Position numbers and translations under genes: made by a program. Source: Scleromitrula shiraiana (taxonomy: Eukaryota > Ascomycota > Leotiomycetes > Helotiales > Sclerotiniaceae). From it: DNA of 64,000 bases. Position 1 is the first letter of the stretch, and every line of letters starts with the position of its first letter. The stretch covers positions 744,001 to 808,000 of the forward strand of contig JABELC010000006.1 of the NCBI GenBank assembly GCA_028455995.1, in the 5' to 3' direction. Shown here one piece after another: positions 9,995-22,308 of this stretch. The notes under the pieces are model-generated. The model was given only the letters and a program-made list of their open reading frames with translations, was not told where the DNA came from and ran no database searches.

Positions 9995-12736
9995 TTTGAT
10001 AGTTGGTTGGGCTGGTATAGTGGTGTCAGATTTTTGGTTTCCTGGTGTTGATAAGATCGGGAGTTGATATACTAGGTGGAAGATCTCAGTGGCGGCTTGT
10101 GAGAGAAGAATATCTAAAAAGTAGTAGAGATACCCTACGTAACTAGCTTCCAAAGCTAAAGTCCCTGAGATATCTTGGGTGAGTCTAAATGATTAAGTAG
10201 CTCTTGGATATTGCTGGGAAGTGGCAGTAAAAGTAGTGACAGGTAGTAGAAATGAGTAGTTAAAAGGTTGGTGGCCAATTTAATGGAATGAGTAATGGCC
10301 AAGAAAGGAAAAAAGTAATAGTATTATCCACAGATGAAAGTACTAGATATTCGAATAATGAAGATCCTAGAGTAGAAGTGATTGAAGTTGAACAGAGTGA
10401 AGACTTGAGGAGATAAGAGCAGTTAAGAGTTGAGAAAGAGAGGTTAGATCTGAAGTATATATTTTTGTAGTTTAGTCTTTAACTTGGCTTCTTGGATCCT
10501 TGATTCTCCTGGTCAAATTCGATCAATCATCAATACGTTATAGTAATTGAAGTGATGATCATACTGCAATAGTGAGGATGACTTTCAAGACACAATATAT
10601 AGTAATATTGAAGCTGGAGGATTTCTTCTTTTGGGTATTATATATATGCAATATCCATGTCCAAATTCTATGTTGGATGAACTACCTAGTGTCTAGTATG
10701 GTTTTGTTTGTACTTGCATATGCAATGCAATGCAATGCAGATGTCGATGAACCATGGATGGAGTGTTGGATTGGGGATTTTTATATCGAATTTCTCATTG
10801 CCATTGGAAAGGAAAAACGAAGATGGGGGGAGGGGGGGAGGGAGGAAGGGGAAAAGGAAGAAACAACTTTTGCTTCAATCCGATTGCTCTAGATTTCTCT
10901 TCTCGGGACGATCCTTTCTTCCGTAAAAGAAAAAGGTAAAGTATACAATTGTGATGGTGATGATGATGATGATGATAATGATAATAATAATAGTGATGAT
11001 GATGATGATGATGATGATGATTGTGGCGATACGAGGTAAAAAAAGCCTTTCTCATACTCGCTCTTACGGTAAATATTCTCCATATTTGATGAATTGATGG
11101 GATTTCTCATAGTAAAAAAGATGATGTTCTGTTTATGTTTTAGGTTGATATTGTTAGTAAAAGACGATGTTGAACTAATCTGTAGAATAAATCATAGATC
11201 GCCCCACTTTTATTTCATCTTTAAATAGTTAGCTTAAATGTTGATTGATACTGAATTGGGTTAAAAGTAAGAACGTTAATGTGAACTGATGGGATTTTTC
11301 TAATCCACCTGGGTATGTATGGCTGTAATGGCTGTAATGGCTGTAATGGCTGTAATGGCTTTTTGTTGCCTCCTTAAACTTCAAGGCTCTCCATGTCTCT
11401 TCATATCTCTCCATGTCTCTCTAGAGTTAATAGATGATAGATCTAGATGTAATGGATTCAATCTTAATTAATCCATTCTCGCCATCATCATCACTTCCAC
11501 TAATCACTAATCCTCATTAACTTCACCGGCTTCTATTCTACCGAGTCTACTTGATTGCCAAGACTCTGTTCATTGTGCAGGTACTCCAACTGGAAGGCTT
11601 TTACATATACCGGTACCGATATGGGGTATTAACTATATAGTACATAGGACTTACATATTTTTACATAGCGGGTATAGATACTCTAGTTACTGTTTTCTGA
11701 TTATTTCTTCGCTTCTTCTTTCTATATATATATATATATATTGAGAATGATCCTTCTGGTGCATCAACTGGTCACTGGGTCAATTGCTATGCTAACTGAA
11801 GCTCTTCTCCTTTTTGATATTGTAGCTTTCTTCTCATTAATATATACATTAATTAATACATACATTAATTAGTACATACATTATTAGCATATACATTATT
11901 AGCATATACGTCGAAGAAACATCCGAACTATCAACCCTTCTTTTATATCTTATATCCAACCAACTGTAATACAACATCATCACCCGAAATCTACAAGATT
12001 AAACTAGCATCATCCTATCAAATCTGATAATATCTTCTACCCCTTCACCTACAACACGACAACACGATTCATAACCTTCCATCACATTTCATCACATTTC
12101 ATCACATTACATTTACGATGTCTCTTCTCCTGGAAAAGAATCCCGAGAATTTTCGAGGAAAAAATATCACAAAGATCCTGTTGTAACTTCCCACTCAAAG
12201 AACAACCGGCTCTCAGTCAATTCAAAAATGTCTTACAACATTTGAAAATATTCGTTTTTATATCTATTGCATCGATCGGCGTTGTATAGTGCAACGGTCT
12301 TGATCATCGCAACGTTATTATTGCTCAAGAGGAATTTCTCAACATGATTTGTTCAATTCAATCTTGCATATTATACGATTTTTCTCTTTCTTGTACTTTA
12401 CTTTACTGTGTGTACTGTACTTATTGTACTTACTGTACCTTCGGTATCATTCCATATGTGCATTGCATATACAAGATTTCTTCGTATGTTGCTTTACTTT
12501 ACTTTCCAAGGAGAGGTTATGGTTATGATTATGGTTATGGTTATGCTTATAACATGATACGATGAGACCACATACACAACTCCGATGATGTTGCAACATA
12601 TGCAAGATGGGGTGTACAAAACGAACCGTTTGTTATTTTCTTTGTGTTCGAAATCTCTAGATCTATTTCAAATCGGAGTCTTGCATTAGTTCTTTTGATG
12701 GATGTTTGAAAAGTTTCATTATCCAATCATTTAAAC
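9995..12736. other. Upstream region of the cryptochrome gene and gene-poor spacer
   Basis: The first 160 bp could be coding if the upstream Met at 10153 is used. The rest holds simple repeats: a GATGAT tract (10953-11020), GGCTGTAAT repeats (11319-11360), (TA)n at 11724-11740 and CATTTCATCA repeats near 12083-12110. A 22-codon ATG ORF starts at 12118 but has no support. No protein gene is convincing. Confidence 0.5.
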
Positions 12737-12967
12737 ATGGATTATCATGGTATTTTCTTTACCCTTGATCAGCTGAAATGGGAATTGCTTCAATTTTGTA
12801 CAACACAATTGATTTTGGTATTGTGTTATGAAGATGGATATCTCAATTCAATTGATTTGAGAAGAAAATTATTTATATTACATTATAGTAATCCACAAAT
12901 TGAAGCAGTGAAAGATAGCATAGCATTATATTCAGCTCATCAAGGTTTCAATCCAATCCTTTACTAA
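12737..12967 (+). CDS. Possible small protein of 76 residues, unrecognised
   Basis: The ORF begins MDYHGIFFTLDQLKWELLQF and ends HQGFNPILY. Unlike its neighbours it is not a translation of a simple repeat and has a mixed, protein-like composition, with Leu-rich and acidic stretches. No domain, signal peptide or homologue is recognised. It lies alone in a gene-poor spacer. It may be chance. Confidence 0.22.
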   Translation: MDYHGIFFTLDQLKWELLQFCTTQLILVLCYEDGYLNSIDLRRKLFILHYSNPQIEAVKDSIALYSAHQGFNPILY

Positions 12968-13819
12968 TACCTACTCTCTTTCCATGCCTACATCACCTCT
13001 CCATCTTTCCTTGGAATTTCCAAAGCACAGTATTGTTTACTACTTATGCAGTTCTACCCAAAGATGCCGTACTCATGTAAATCACAATATCTTGGAAAGA
13101 TTACCATCATTTGATATCATCAACCGCATTCGCCCCATTAATCCGACATAGAGAGAAGGTCATTCGAATGGTAAAGTTTTTCATCTTCGCATTACCTGTT
13201 AGAATCACCAATTAGCATTATCAATTGCATCCATCTAAAGTATGAGATCATTCGTTTGAATAATATCACTTCTCTTCTTCCGCATCATCTATGAATACGA
13301 TACTGAGATCATGCATCTATCCATCAGTATTACATCTCACATCTATCTCACGATACGCCATCTGTACATCTATACTATGAAGTCGAATATCTAGTGTCGA
13401 TATGATAGACTACATCTCCAGATTATGCGGCATTTATCTATCTATCTCTATCTATCTCATCTCCATTTATTTATTTACTCGAAATACACCATACAGACAA
13501 AGTCCCATATTTCACAAATAACCATCCATCCATCCATCTATCATAATCAGCCATCTACCACTATATGATATCAATAAAATAATTTACATATATATCATAA
13601 TTGCCATATAAAATCTTATATTATAATTATATAAGATTTCTTACCAAACTCAAGACTTATATTTTAAATTCTTAATGAAAAAATTAACTATTATATACTA
13701 TTCATCCATCCATCCATCCATCCATTCATTCAACACCTACTAGTACCCAACACCTACCCAACCAATCTCCATCCACCAATAATACACATAAACTCTATAT
13801 CTACAATCATCATATACTA

Positions 13820-13850
<31 letters not shown>

Positions 13851-13870
13851 GTCAGGTCCCCTGACACGCC

Positions 13871-14154
13871 GCCTCTTCTTTATGATCTTTTATTTTAATA
13901 ATATTGTTGGATCACATGTTAGATCACATGTTTTAAAAAGCTTGTTCAAAAGCTTAAATTTTACCCAATCAACTATTTTAAAATATCGATTTTAACCAAT
14001 CATTTATGTTAAAAAAGTGCCAAGATTCTTCCAAGGCGCTAGTAAAATCACCCTTGTATCATACCAAAAAAAAAAATGAGTAGACTCGTATAAAACCTCT
14101 CTTTTTGTAAACAAAAAGAAGAGGCACTCTTTTTGTAAACAAAAAGAAGAGGCA
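13871..14154. mobile_element. Candidate MITE bordered by GCCTCTTCTTT inverted ends
   Basis: The left end reads GCCTCTTCTTT (13871-13881) and the right end AAAGAAGAGGC (14143-14153), an exact 11-bp inverted repeat about 283 bp apart. Both sides are flanked by TA microsatellite, as if inserted into a TA tract. The interior is AT-rich and non-coding. The right end is duplicated as two 28-bp direct copies (14099-14126 and 14127-14154), each containing the palindrome CTTTTTGTAAACAAAAAG. The outer flank at 13852-13870 matches a sequence at about 50297-50322. Confidence 0.45.
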
Positions 14155-14488
14155 TATATATATATATATCCACACCACCCACTATCATCCAACTAAACCA
14201 ACTAACTAATCAACTAACTAACTAACTAACTGATAAAAATAACCACTACATACTACATACTACATATCTTCCATCCATCCATCCATCCATCCATCCACCT
14301 AGTATTCCGAGTCCCAATATCTTCTCTTCCTCTTTCGAGTTCTCCTTTCTATACTATATTATACTATACTATACTATATCATATCATATCATACTATACT
14401 ATACCATGCCGTCCTGTCCTGTCACTGTTTGTAATATCTTACCATAATATCTCATCATAATATCTCATTCATTCATTCTATAAACAAC

Positions 14489-14531
14489 AAATCAAATCAA
14501 ATCAAATCAAATCAAATCAAATCAAATCAAA
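14489..14531. repeat. (AAATC)n pentanucleotide tract
   Basis: Eight tandem AAATC units, in a spacer. Confidence 0.85.
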
Positions 14532-14941
14532 CTACTGGCATACATATAATATATAATATTAACCATCTATCTAGCAAATTACGTACAACTACAACTTGAA
14601 CGCAGTAGATAATCTCCCCCCTTCTCTCAAATATAAAAACAAATATAAAAACAAATACAAAATATCATGATGTAACTTGGGTGTAATATAGCGAGCGATT
14701 ATGTAGCAAGATATATCTTTTGTTTTCTTCTTTCAAGTTCCTTCCTTCTTTCCTTTCTGTGTCTTTAATCCCTTCGTCTCTTCTGCTTTCCTGTTTTCCT
14801 GTCTCTTTTTTTTTCGTTCGTATATCGTATATCTTATAGCATAGTACTAGTAAGCATAATAGTCCTCATATAATCCTTTTCCCCATCATGCCTCCCTCCC
14901 CGCCCCCGCCCTCACCATCACCATCACCATCACCATCACCA

Positions 14942-17769
14942 TCACAAAAACCCCAACCAAATCCTCCCCCCCAACGCACACCCCCCCTCCTCCTGCACCA
15001 CCCACACCAACCCCCTCGTCGCCAAACTAAGGACGTGTAGAAACCCCTGCGCTGCTACTATTTTTGTGTTTCCTTTTCCTCTCGCTTCTCCATTCTCGTT
15101 TTTGTCATTCTTGCTGTTTTCGTATCTATCGTCTTCGTTTGAAACTTCGTTGAATAATTCCTGGAAACATATCTTGTCTGTTTTCTTCATTCTCATTCTC
15201 ATTGTTTGTTTTCTTTTTCTCTCGCCCTCCTCCTCCTCCTCCTCATCATCATCCTCCTCCTCCTCATCATCAAGTTCGCTATCCTCTTCAAGTTCACGCA
15301 CACCCCGTCCACACCGTTCGCGTTCGTCCCCCCTCTCCGCAATAACCGCCCTAACCCACTCCAAAAAATTCTCACTCTCCTCATCCATCACACGTCCCAC
15401 CCACTGACTCCCCCCCGCCGTCTGCGTATCCACATTTGCCGCTGGTCCGAATATTTCGTACTCCTCTCTTTCCTTTTCCCTCTCCCTCTCCCTCTCTCTT
15501 TCAGATGCGGAAAAGGAATGAGAAAGGGAAAGTGAAAGTGAATCGCTTCGTATACCTCCATATCCACCCCCATCACCATCGATAGCACTACTCTCATCCC
15601 TCCCATACATAATATCATCATCATCATCGAACTGCCGTCCAAATAAATCCAGCTCCCCCTCCCCAGTACCCCTAACCAACGACCCCCTCCCCACAAGTGG
15701 ACTAGCCGAGACACCTCTTCCCCCACCCGCACCCGCACCCGCACCCATACCCAATCTCAATTCACTCGCCTTTTGCGACGAAAGTCCCCTGGTCCCAGCA
15801 CTCGCACTCCGATTCCAAGGCATCAACGCGCTACTCGGATACTCGGCCATTGCGTCCACGGCATCCCGTCCCATTTCGATATCGAGGGCTGGTGTACCGA
15901 ACCGATCCATCTCATCCATATTATTAAACTGTATATCTGTGTCGAAATTACCTGCGTTGGCATCTTCATTATTGTGAATTCGGGGAGCTTCAGATGAGGG
16001 AGAATGACGATGTCGTTTGTTGGGCGTTTCGTTATGGCTATTGTTCGTAGCTGCTCGTTTATTCGCTCTCGAAGCAGAAGCGGAAGCAGAACCAGAACCA
16101 GATATCAAACCCGAAGATGATGATGCTGATGCTGATAGTATTCTATTGGTGAAATGACCCAATAGCGAAGCACCCGAGAATAAATCCAACGGACTCCTAA
16201 ATTTTTCACTACCGACTCCATTTCCAACACCATTAATCCCATTCCCAGCGACGAACATGAAGGCATTTTTCTTCGCAAATGTATTAGCCTTGGCGTGAAG
16301 CTTAGCGGCCGAGAGATTCTTTTGCGTGGAGAGATATTCGCGTTGCCAGGATGAGAGATCCGAGTTTCGGAATTGGAGGGTTCGGTCGATGGGGAGTTGT
16401 TTTTTAGTTTTTGGTTTGCGGGTGCGGAGTTGTGCGTTTAATGTTGTTGAGGGGGAAGATGATGATGATGATGATGATGAGTGAGAGGAATAACGGTGCG
16501 AGGAGCGTGGAACGGGTAATGCGCCGCTCATGTAGACGGGAATACCAACGTCGAATGCTTCCGCGTCGGGTAATATCATCATTCCGTTATCTTCTCCATA
16601 TATCATATTGATATCTCCATCGCCATCTGCATCATATACATGACCATGACCAAGACCAAGAGTATGAGCCTGACCAGCCTTCCTCGCATCCTCATGTTCC
16701 TTCCGAACTCTGGCACTGGCCGCAGAATCACTACCAAATCTAGAGCCACCACCACCAGCAGCACTAGCCGCCCGTCTACTTTCAATATCCTTAGCAGTAA
16801 GATCCCTCATATTTCCCTCATCGTCAAATTCAAAAATATTATCATCTTCAAACAGTACAACTTCATCATCAAACGGATCATGACCATTCCCATTCCCAAG
16901 AACCCCTCTTCCCGATTTTTGAGCAGAAGATCCCCCAATCGCAAATGGATCATTCAGAGGAAGTTGATAAGCACCTCCTCCTCCAGTACCGATACTAGAA
17001 GAATCAATATTGAGACCGAAGATAGATGCACCACTTTGAGAAGAAGAAATCGAACTACCACGAATCGAAAGTGAAGTTTGGGAATCTCGTTTTTGAGAGG
17101 ACATGAGGTTATCGAAATCGAAATTTATATTGAGCGCTGGTAATGGCATGTCGGGATCGAATGCGGGGTCATCTAGAAGCATTAATTGTTCTGGTCTGAT
17201 CATCATCACAAATTAGCTTTGTTTTTTCAAACTATTTACCATCTCAATCACACAACTTTTCAAACCCAACCTCCACCACAAATTCGATCACAAAAAAAGC
17301 AAAGAAAAAAAAACTCACCTAACCATCCCCCCTTCCACCAAATCCAGCCCCTTCCCCCCTTTTTTCCTCCCCATCCCCCTCAACCCCTGCTCCACCCCCG
17401 TCGCATCCTGCAGCACATACCCAACCTGCTGACTATAAACCTTACTAACGCCATACAGCAAATTACTCTGCAAGCGCAACGCCAACGGGGCTTCGGGTTC
17501 TAAGATGGTATGACAGGCTTTTTTAACATCGACGTCGAGGATGGCTTTGCGGGAGATCTTTTTAAAGGTGGATTTGGAGGTGGTGGAGGTGGAATTGGTG
17601 CTAATGGAGGAGCCGAGGGTGGCGACGAGCCAGATTGTGGAGACGCCGTGTTTGCGGGATGTGAGGACTAGAGGGGGTTGGGGATGTGTTAGTTCTGGTG
17701 TGAGGGAGGGTGTGGGATGAGCTGGATAGAATAGAATAGAAAATACTTACTCTCATGACAATAAAACAT
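14942..17769 (-). CDS. rec8: Meiotic cohesin kleisin subunit Rec8
   Basis: This is the alpha-kleisin that closes the cohesin ring on meiotic chromosomes and is cut by separase. Three exons, 17751-17769 (19 nt), 17319-17667 and 14942-17195, give 873 residues. Introns 17668-17750 and 17196-17318 both have GT-AG ends. The spliced N-terminus starts MFYCHEILTSRKHGVSTIWL and contains RKAILDVDVKKAC and APLALRLQSNLLYGVSKVYS, the Rad21/Rec8 N-terminal domain that binds the Smc3 neck. Exon 3 continues with PEQLMLLDDPAFDPD. The middle (about residues 190-740) is long, low-complexity and Ser/Gly/Asp rich, with an Arg-Glu repeat and an Asp/Glu run near residue 760. The C-terminal winged helix is present: CFQELFNEVSN then AAQGFLHVLSLATRGLVWV, which binds the Smc1 head. 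Rec8 rather than mitotic Rad21 is inferred from the MEPEAP-like EPEAPLALRL region and Rec8-like tail. Expression is expected in meiosis. Confidence 0.9.
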
Positions 17770-18493
17770 CTTTGCGACCTTGTTCTTTTCTTCTCCTCCT
17801 TCCTATCTTCACTTCCACTTTCGCTTCCCTCCTCACTGTCAATTCCCACGCATTAACAACCTCCCCAACGCGTCTCAAAAAGATCCGATTATCCCCTCCA
17901 ACCAATAGTTGATCGAAACGAAATAAAGTAAAGTATTAATTAATGAGAGAGATGAAAGAGAAAAGAAAGAAAGAAAGTATATACAACATATATCCAGTGA
18001 GTAAGTAGTAAAAGAACAAACCGACCGATCGACTGATTGGATATACCATACAGTCACAGTACAGAATGGTTGATTCTCAAAGAGAATAAGAGTATGTATG
18101 GATACTGAAGTTGTATAGTTCCCCTACACTCTCTGCGATAGATAAAATGAGAGAAAAAGAAGAAGAGTAAGGAAGAAATCCAGATAGTAGTATCTGTCGA
18201 GATGAGAGATGAGAGATGAGAGATCAGACACAGTATGAAAGTTTATAACATGAAGACAAGACAAGACAAGACGAAACAAGACAAGACAAGAAAAAAAGAC
18301 AATTTGAAAGATGAGAAGAAGAAAAAAAAAAAAGAAAAGAAATAAAAACACATAAAGAGTCGTTCTCAATGAAAGATGAGAAATACATGTAAATAGATAG
18401 TACTTACTACCCAAGCAGACACTCACTCACTTCTTATGCACTTTAGTAAAGCAGTTAGATGATAAAAGCAGGGAGAAACAGCATTTGGAAAGT

Positions 18494-18615
18494 GAAGAGA
18501 AGAGAAGAGAAGAGAAGAGAAGAGAAGAGAAGAGAAGAGAAGAGAAGAGAAGAGAAGAGAAGAGAAGAGAAGAGAAGAGAAGAGAAGAGAAGAGAAGAGA
18601 AGAGAAGAGAAGAGA
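18494..18615. repeat. (AGAAG)n pentanucleotide tract, about 24 units
   Basis: An uninterrupted purine-only tract of about 122 bp. Both strands are open for over 60 codons purely because of the repeat. Confidence 0.95.
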
Positions 18616-18928
18616 CCAATCTCAATCAATCAATCCGTCAACACCACCATTAACATACTCGTAACATTAACATTAACATACTCATAACACATCAACATGC
18701 ACAGCAGAAGATGAACATGAAAATAAAAGTAAAAGTAAATTCCAACGCTATAACTTAACCCAGGGGAAAAGTGAGTTCATATACATAGTATAATATAGTA
18801 ATCTTACATTTATTTCCCAAAAAGAAGAAAGGATTATTGGTATTAGTATTGGTATTGGTATTGATATTCTGTCCAACTCCACTAAACTCACTCAACTCGA
18901 TTTAATAAAGGTGATATTCTCTCATCGA

Positions 18929-18929
<1 letters not shown>

Positions 18930-18962
<33 letters not shown>
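18930..18962. repeat. (CA)n dinucleotide microsatellite
   Basis: About 16 CA units without interruption. Confidence 0.95.
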
Positions 18963-18967
<5 letters not shown>

Positions 18968-19113
18968 CACACAAATAAAGATGAAGATGAAGATGTAAAT
19001 AGTGTTAAATGTGAAAATATCTCTTGAAGTGATTTTTTATTTCTTCTCCGCCATCATCATCATCATCATCTTCTTCTTCTTCTTCTTCAATTAAAATAGA
19101 TCTTCTCACCCCC

Positions 19114-19320
19114 TCATTCGTTCACAGAACATGCTGGTTGGTATGCATATAGCAGATACCCATTCATCCATGAGCTAACGCCAATCCATGCCATACATAT
19201 GAAAAGGACGGTTTGTATGATAATATAAACCATCCAGATGCGAGTAAGCAGGCAAACGATGCAAAATGCAAATGCAGATGCCAGTCCAATCAATCCACCA
19301 ATAGGTAAATCCTCCATCAC
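19114..19320 (-). CDS. Possible small two-helix membrane protein, 68 residues
   Basis: The ORF starts MMEDLPIGGLIGLASAFAF and has two hydrophobic stretches: residues about 8-24 and 30-48. It lies 158 bp behind the stop of the flavin carrier gene on the same strand, so it may equally be part of that gene's 3' UTR. No family is recognised. Composition looks protein-like, but no splice or homology support exists. Confidence 0.22.
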   Translation of the reverse strand: MMEDLPIGGLIGLASAFAFCIVCLLTRIWMVYIIIQTVLFICMAWIGVSSWMNGYLLYAYQPACSVNE

Positions 19321-19478
19321 ACTATATCATCGTGATGAAAGACCAACAAAACCCAAAACCCAAAACGCCTCAATTACATGCACTGCAGTTGTTCTAATTT
19401 CCCCTCCCCCTAAATCTTTTACCGCTCAATCATAAATTCGTAACAAACATCCTTTTCATCCAACCCCATTTCTCCAAC

Positions 19479-22308
19479 CTAGCTAGCATGACCAACCCTC
19501 TGATCCCCATACTGAGCCGTCTGATCTTTCCTCGGAGTACTCGATCTTAGACTCGCCTGCGAAGGTTTCTGAGGTATATGTCCATGTGAAGAAGGACCCA
19601 CCGAAGGTGCCGCAAATGGTGACGATTCTCGTACAATCTCATCTTGATGCCAGTTTTGGAAATCGCGAGAACTCCAACTTGCTCGGTGAACTCTTGCTCC
19701 GAATGGAACGTTCCCGTAGCCTGAATAATGACTACGCATACTAGCTGCATTGCTGACAGCCCTGCTACGTCCGGCCTTAGGTAGGGAATATTGTGATGCG
19801 TTTGGATCTCGGTTTGCGATTTCTAACTCGGGTACGATATCTTCGTCTTCAATCTTTGGAGCTCGACGAACTTGATTGACGCTAAAGTATGGTTCCTTTG
19901 GTTCTTCGGGCTCAGGTGGTGGTGGAGGTGGAAGATCAACTGCCTTTTCTTCAAGATGGCTAAAGTACTTGACTTTAATGTTTTCTAGCCCGCGTGGTTT
20001 GAATTCTTCTCGGTTTCTCATGATGGACATGTAACTTGAGATAGCGCTGAGAACTATGAGAATCAAAAGACCAACAACCAAGAAACCTTGGATGACGATG
20101 ATGATAATTCCAATAACCGTTGTTGGGATACGTGCGAGATTGAGTGATGGCAAGAATGCAATCGATAGACCAGCAGTAGCGACCTTGCTAATCCCAAGCA
20201 TATACACGGCCAAGGCAGTATTTCGAGCACTTTCAAACGGATTGAAGCACACAATTGCAATGAAAGCAACAATCTCGACAGCAAGGTTACCATAAACTTG
20301 TGCCTCTGGATTGTTTCGGGCTCCACCAACAAAGCATGCCCTGACAAATTGATACACAACCCAGAATGCAAAGAACCACCAACGAGTTCTTCGGAATCGA
20401 GCCGAGAGCCATCCAAATCGTTTCGTATAATCCACGTCTTCGTGTACACTTTGTCTCTCTTTGTCGTCGTCAACATAATGTACGCGGAAAAACGATACCG
20501 AACCAGCTGTCTTTGTTTTCTCTTCTTCTTCCATGCCACTCTCCCTAACAGTTCGATACCAAGGTATGAATTTCATAACTTTTCTTCGTTGAAAGTGTAT
20601 TCGATCAGGAGATGAGGCGTATTTGCCGAACCTTAATCTAAAATAACAGGCGTAAAAGGTAATACCTAGAATACCGAGGAAGAATATGATGAATACAACG
20701 GCAGCGATTGCAATGATGCCAGTGGTTCCACCATTAGAGAATTGATAAAGAGTTAAAGTCATCATCATGAAGAATGCAATAAGCATTGATCGAAGAATGA
20801 TGAGACCAGTAAATCCTTTCCAGTGACTTCTGAATAGTGCAAGTCTATCCTCTTTCATCCATTTCATCTTGCTAAATGCTTCCAAGGTAAATTTGAGAGC
20901 GATTGTGGCGGCTACAAGGATAGCAATTAAGATGAGATACCATAAAAACCCAACTAGGAAAGCATCCTCTGCTGGGATATTGATTTCGGAGAGTGTGCCG
21001 GTAAAGTTTGACCAGTTCCCAGGTACCAGTAACCCAGCTCCAACAGGAGATCCATTCCAGTTGTACCCCTTTGTCGCATTATTACTCGATGCACGTTTGG
21101 CCAATGTATCCATCCGTTTTACCATCTCGTTTCCTCTCTCAGTAAATGTCCAGTGACTATATTCCTGCAACTTCTTTAAAGAACGTCCAATGATTGAACG
21201 TCCATAAATTTGTTGTTGAAGTCCACCATTATTATTGATTGTGGAAGATCCAGCACCACCAACTTGACTTGCATTTCCAGAAACTCCAGTGAAGCTATTA
21301 ACCGAGTTGATCATGGAGTTGGTGTATATCATTCCTGCAGACCAAGCAAAATTACTCCAAAATGCGGAACAAACGCTTGGCCAGTTGACCGATAAGGCTC
21401 CTGAGAAGAAGATTGATTGGAAGACTTCAAAGACGATCAACACAGAAAGTGAATGGGCATAATGCGTTCGAATATGTGGGACGTTGACTCCGTAGATAGC
21501 CGTGGCGAATGATGATAATACAGCGATCGCTGTGAAGGCGCCCAAAACCGAACTGACAGCGCTTGGATGTGAGAATGTGGCCCCATTTCTCATAACCGAT
21601 TGGAAACATGCGATTTCCGTTTGTGTAGAATTGGAAAATATCCGTAATGTAGCTGATCCTTCAAAATCCGGAATCGATAAAGCGATCGCAGGTATACCGG
21701 AAACATCGGCTGCAGATACGGGAATGATAGCTTCTCCATTGATCGGTATACTACTGTTCATAGGACATAGACTATACTTGTCAGCTGAGGCAAAGGTACT
21801 CAGGAAGAAATACATACCTTGCAAAGTTTGCATTACATGGGTTGAAGGTTAAGTCAAATTGATCTTCTCCGTCTAAACCAATTGTTAATATCCTCTCTGT
21901 TAGACAAAGCGCTTTCACTTACAAGCTTGCACACCAATATGTACTACATTAAAGGTTAGCCACATCCAATTGTAGTTTGACAATAGAAAACCCACTCATT
22001 ATTGACTCGTTTTGTAAATTCGAGTTACCAGCGAGATGGAACAAAACGGTCATATTATCGGCGTAATAAGCCGCATCGAAAGTCGTAACATTGATCAAAC
22101 TCTGTCCACCCATACAATCTCCAAAATCCCCGGTATACAATGCTGGGAATCTGCTATCAAGAAGTTCGACTGATTCCCCCGCAGAATTTGTACCTGTAAC
22201 ATATACCGGATCTGCTGCCAATACTGGTGTTATTGTATTGAGTATTGTGAGGGAAGAAATTAACGCAGTAGACCATGATGTCATGGAAGAGGAAAAAAGT
22301 CGTGTCAT
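19479..22308 (-). CDS. Flavin carrier / TRP-like channel family protein (ML-like plus TRP domain)
   Basis: It belongs to the fungal FLC/Pkd2-like family of membrane proteins implicated in FAD import to the ER, calcium homeostasis and wall maintenance. Four exons, 21996-22308, 21923-21943 (21 nt), 21818-21872 and 19479-21771, give 893 residues. Introns are 21944-21995 (donor GTGGGT, branch CTAAC), 21873-21922 and 21772-21817. Residues 1 to about 31 are a signal peptide (hydrophobic core ending VLAADP). The lumenal ML-like domain follows, with conserved Cys in GDCMGG, FNPCNAN and SLCPM; the two small exons encode IHIGVQAYGEDQFDLTFNP. From about residue 195 come 8-9 hydrophobic membrane segments (the TRP-like domain). 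The cytosolic tail from about residue 720 has a PPPPPPEPEEPKEP stretch and is Ser/Arg rich. Without the micro-exon the ML-like domain is broken, which supports the model. Confidence 0.9.

Larger units (their letters stand above)
12968..14941. other. Gene-poor spacer with microsatellites and a MITE-like element
   Basis: It contains CATC tracts (13524-13540, 13702-13730, 14273-14298), a (TA)n at 13820-13846, ACTAA repeats (14196-14230), an AAATC tract (14489-14531) and a CCATCA tract (14908-14945) that runs to the Rec8 stop. A short inverted-repeat element is at 13871-14154. No protein gene is seen. Confidence 0.55.
17770..19113. other. Spacer between Rec8 and the flavin carrier gene
   Basis: This is the Rec8 upstream region. 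It contains an AAGAC run (18255-18290), the AGAAG tract, a (CA)n tract (18930-18962) and an (ATC)/(TTC) run (19053-19088). The ORFs are repeat translations. No gene is seen. Confidence 0.55.

Noticed and set aside
18423..18653. ORFs on both strands around 18.5 kb
   Set aside because: They arise only from the AGAAG tract, which is open in several frames.
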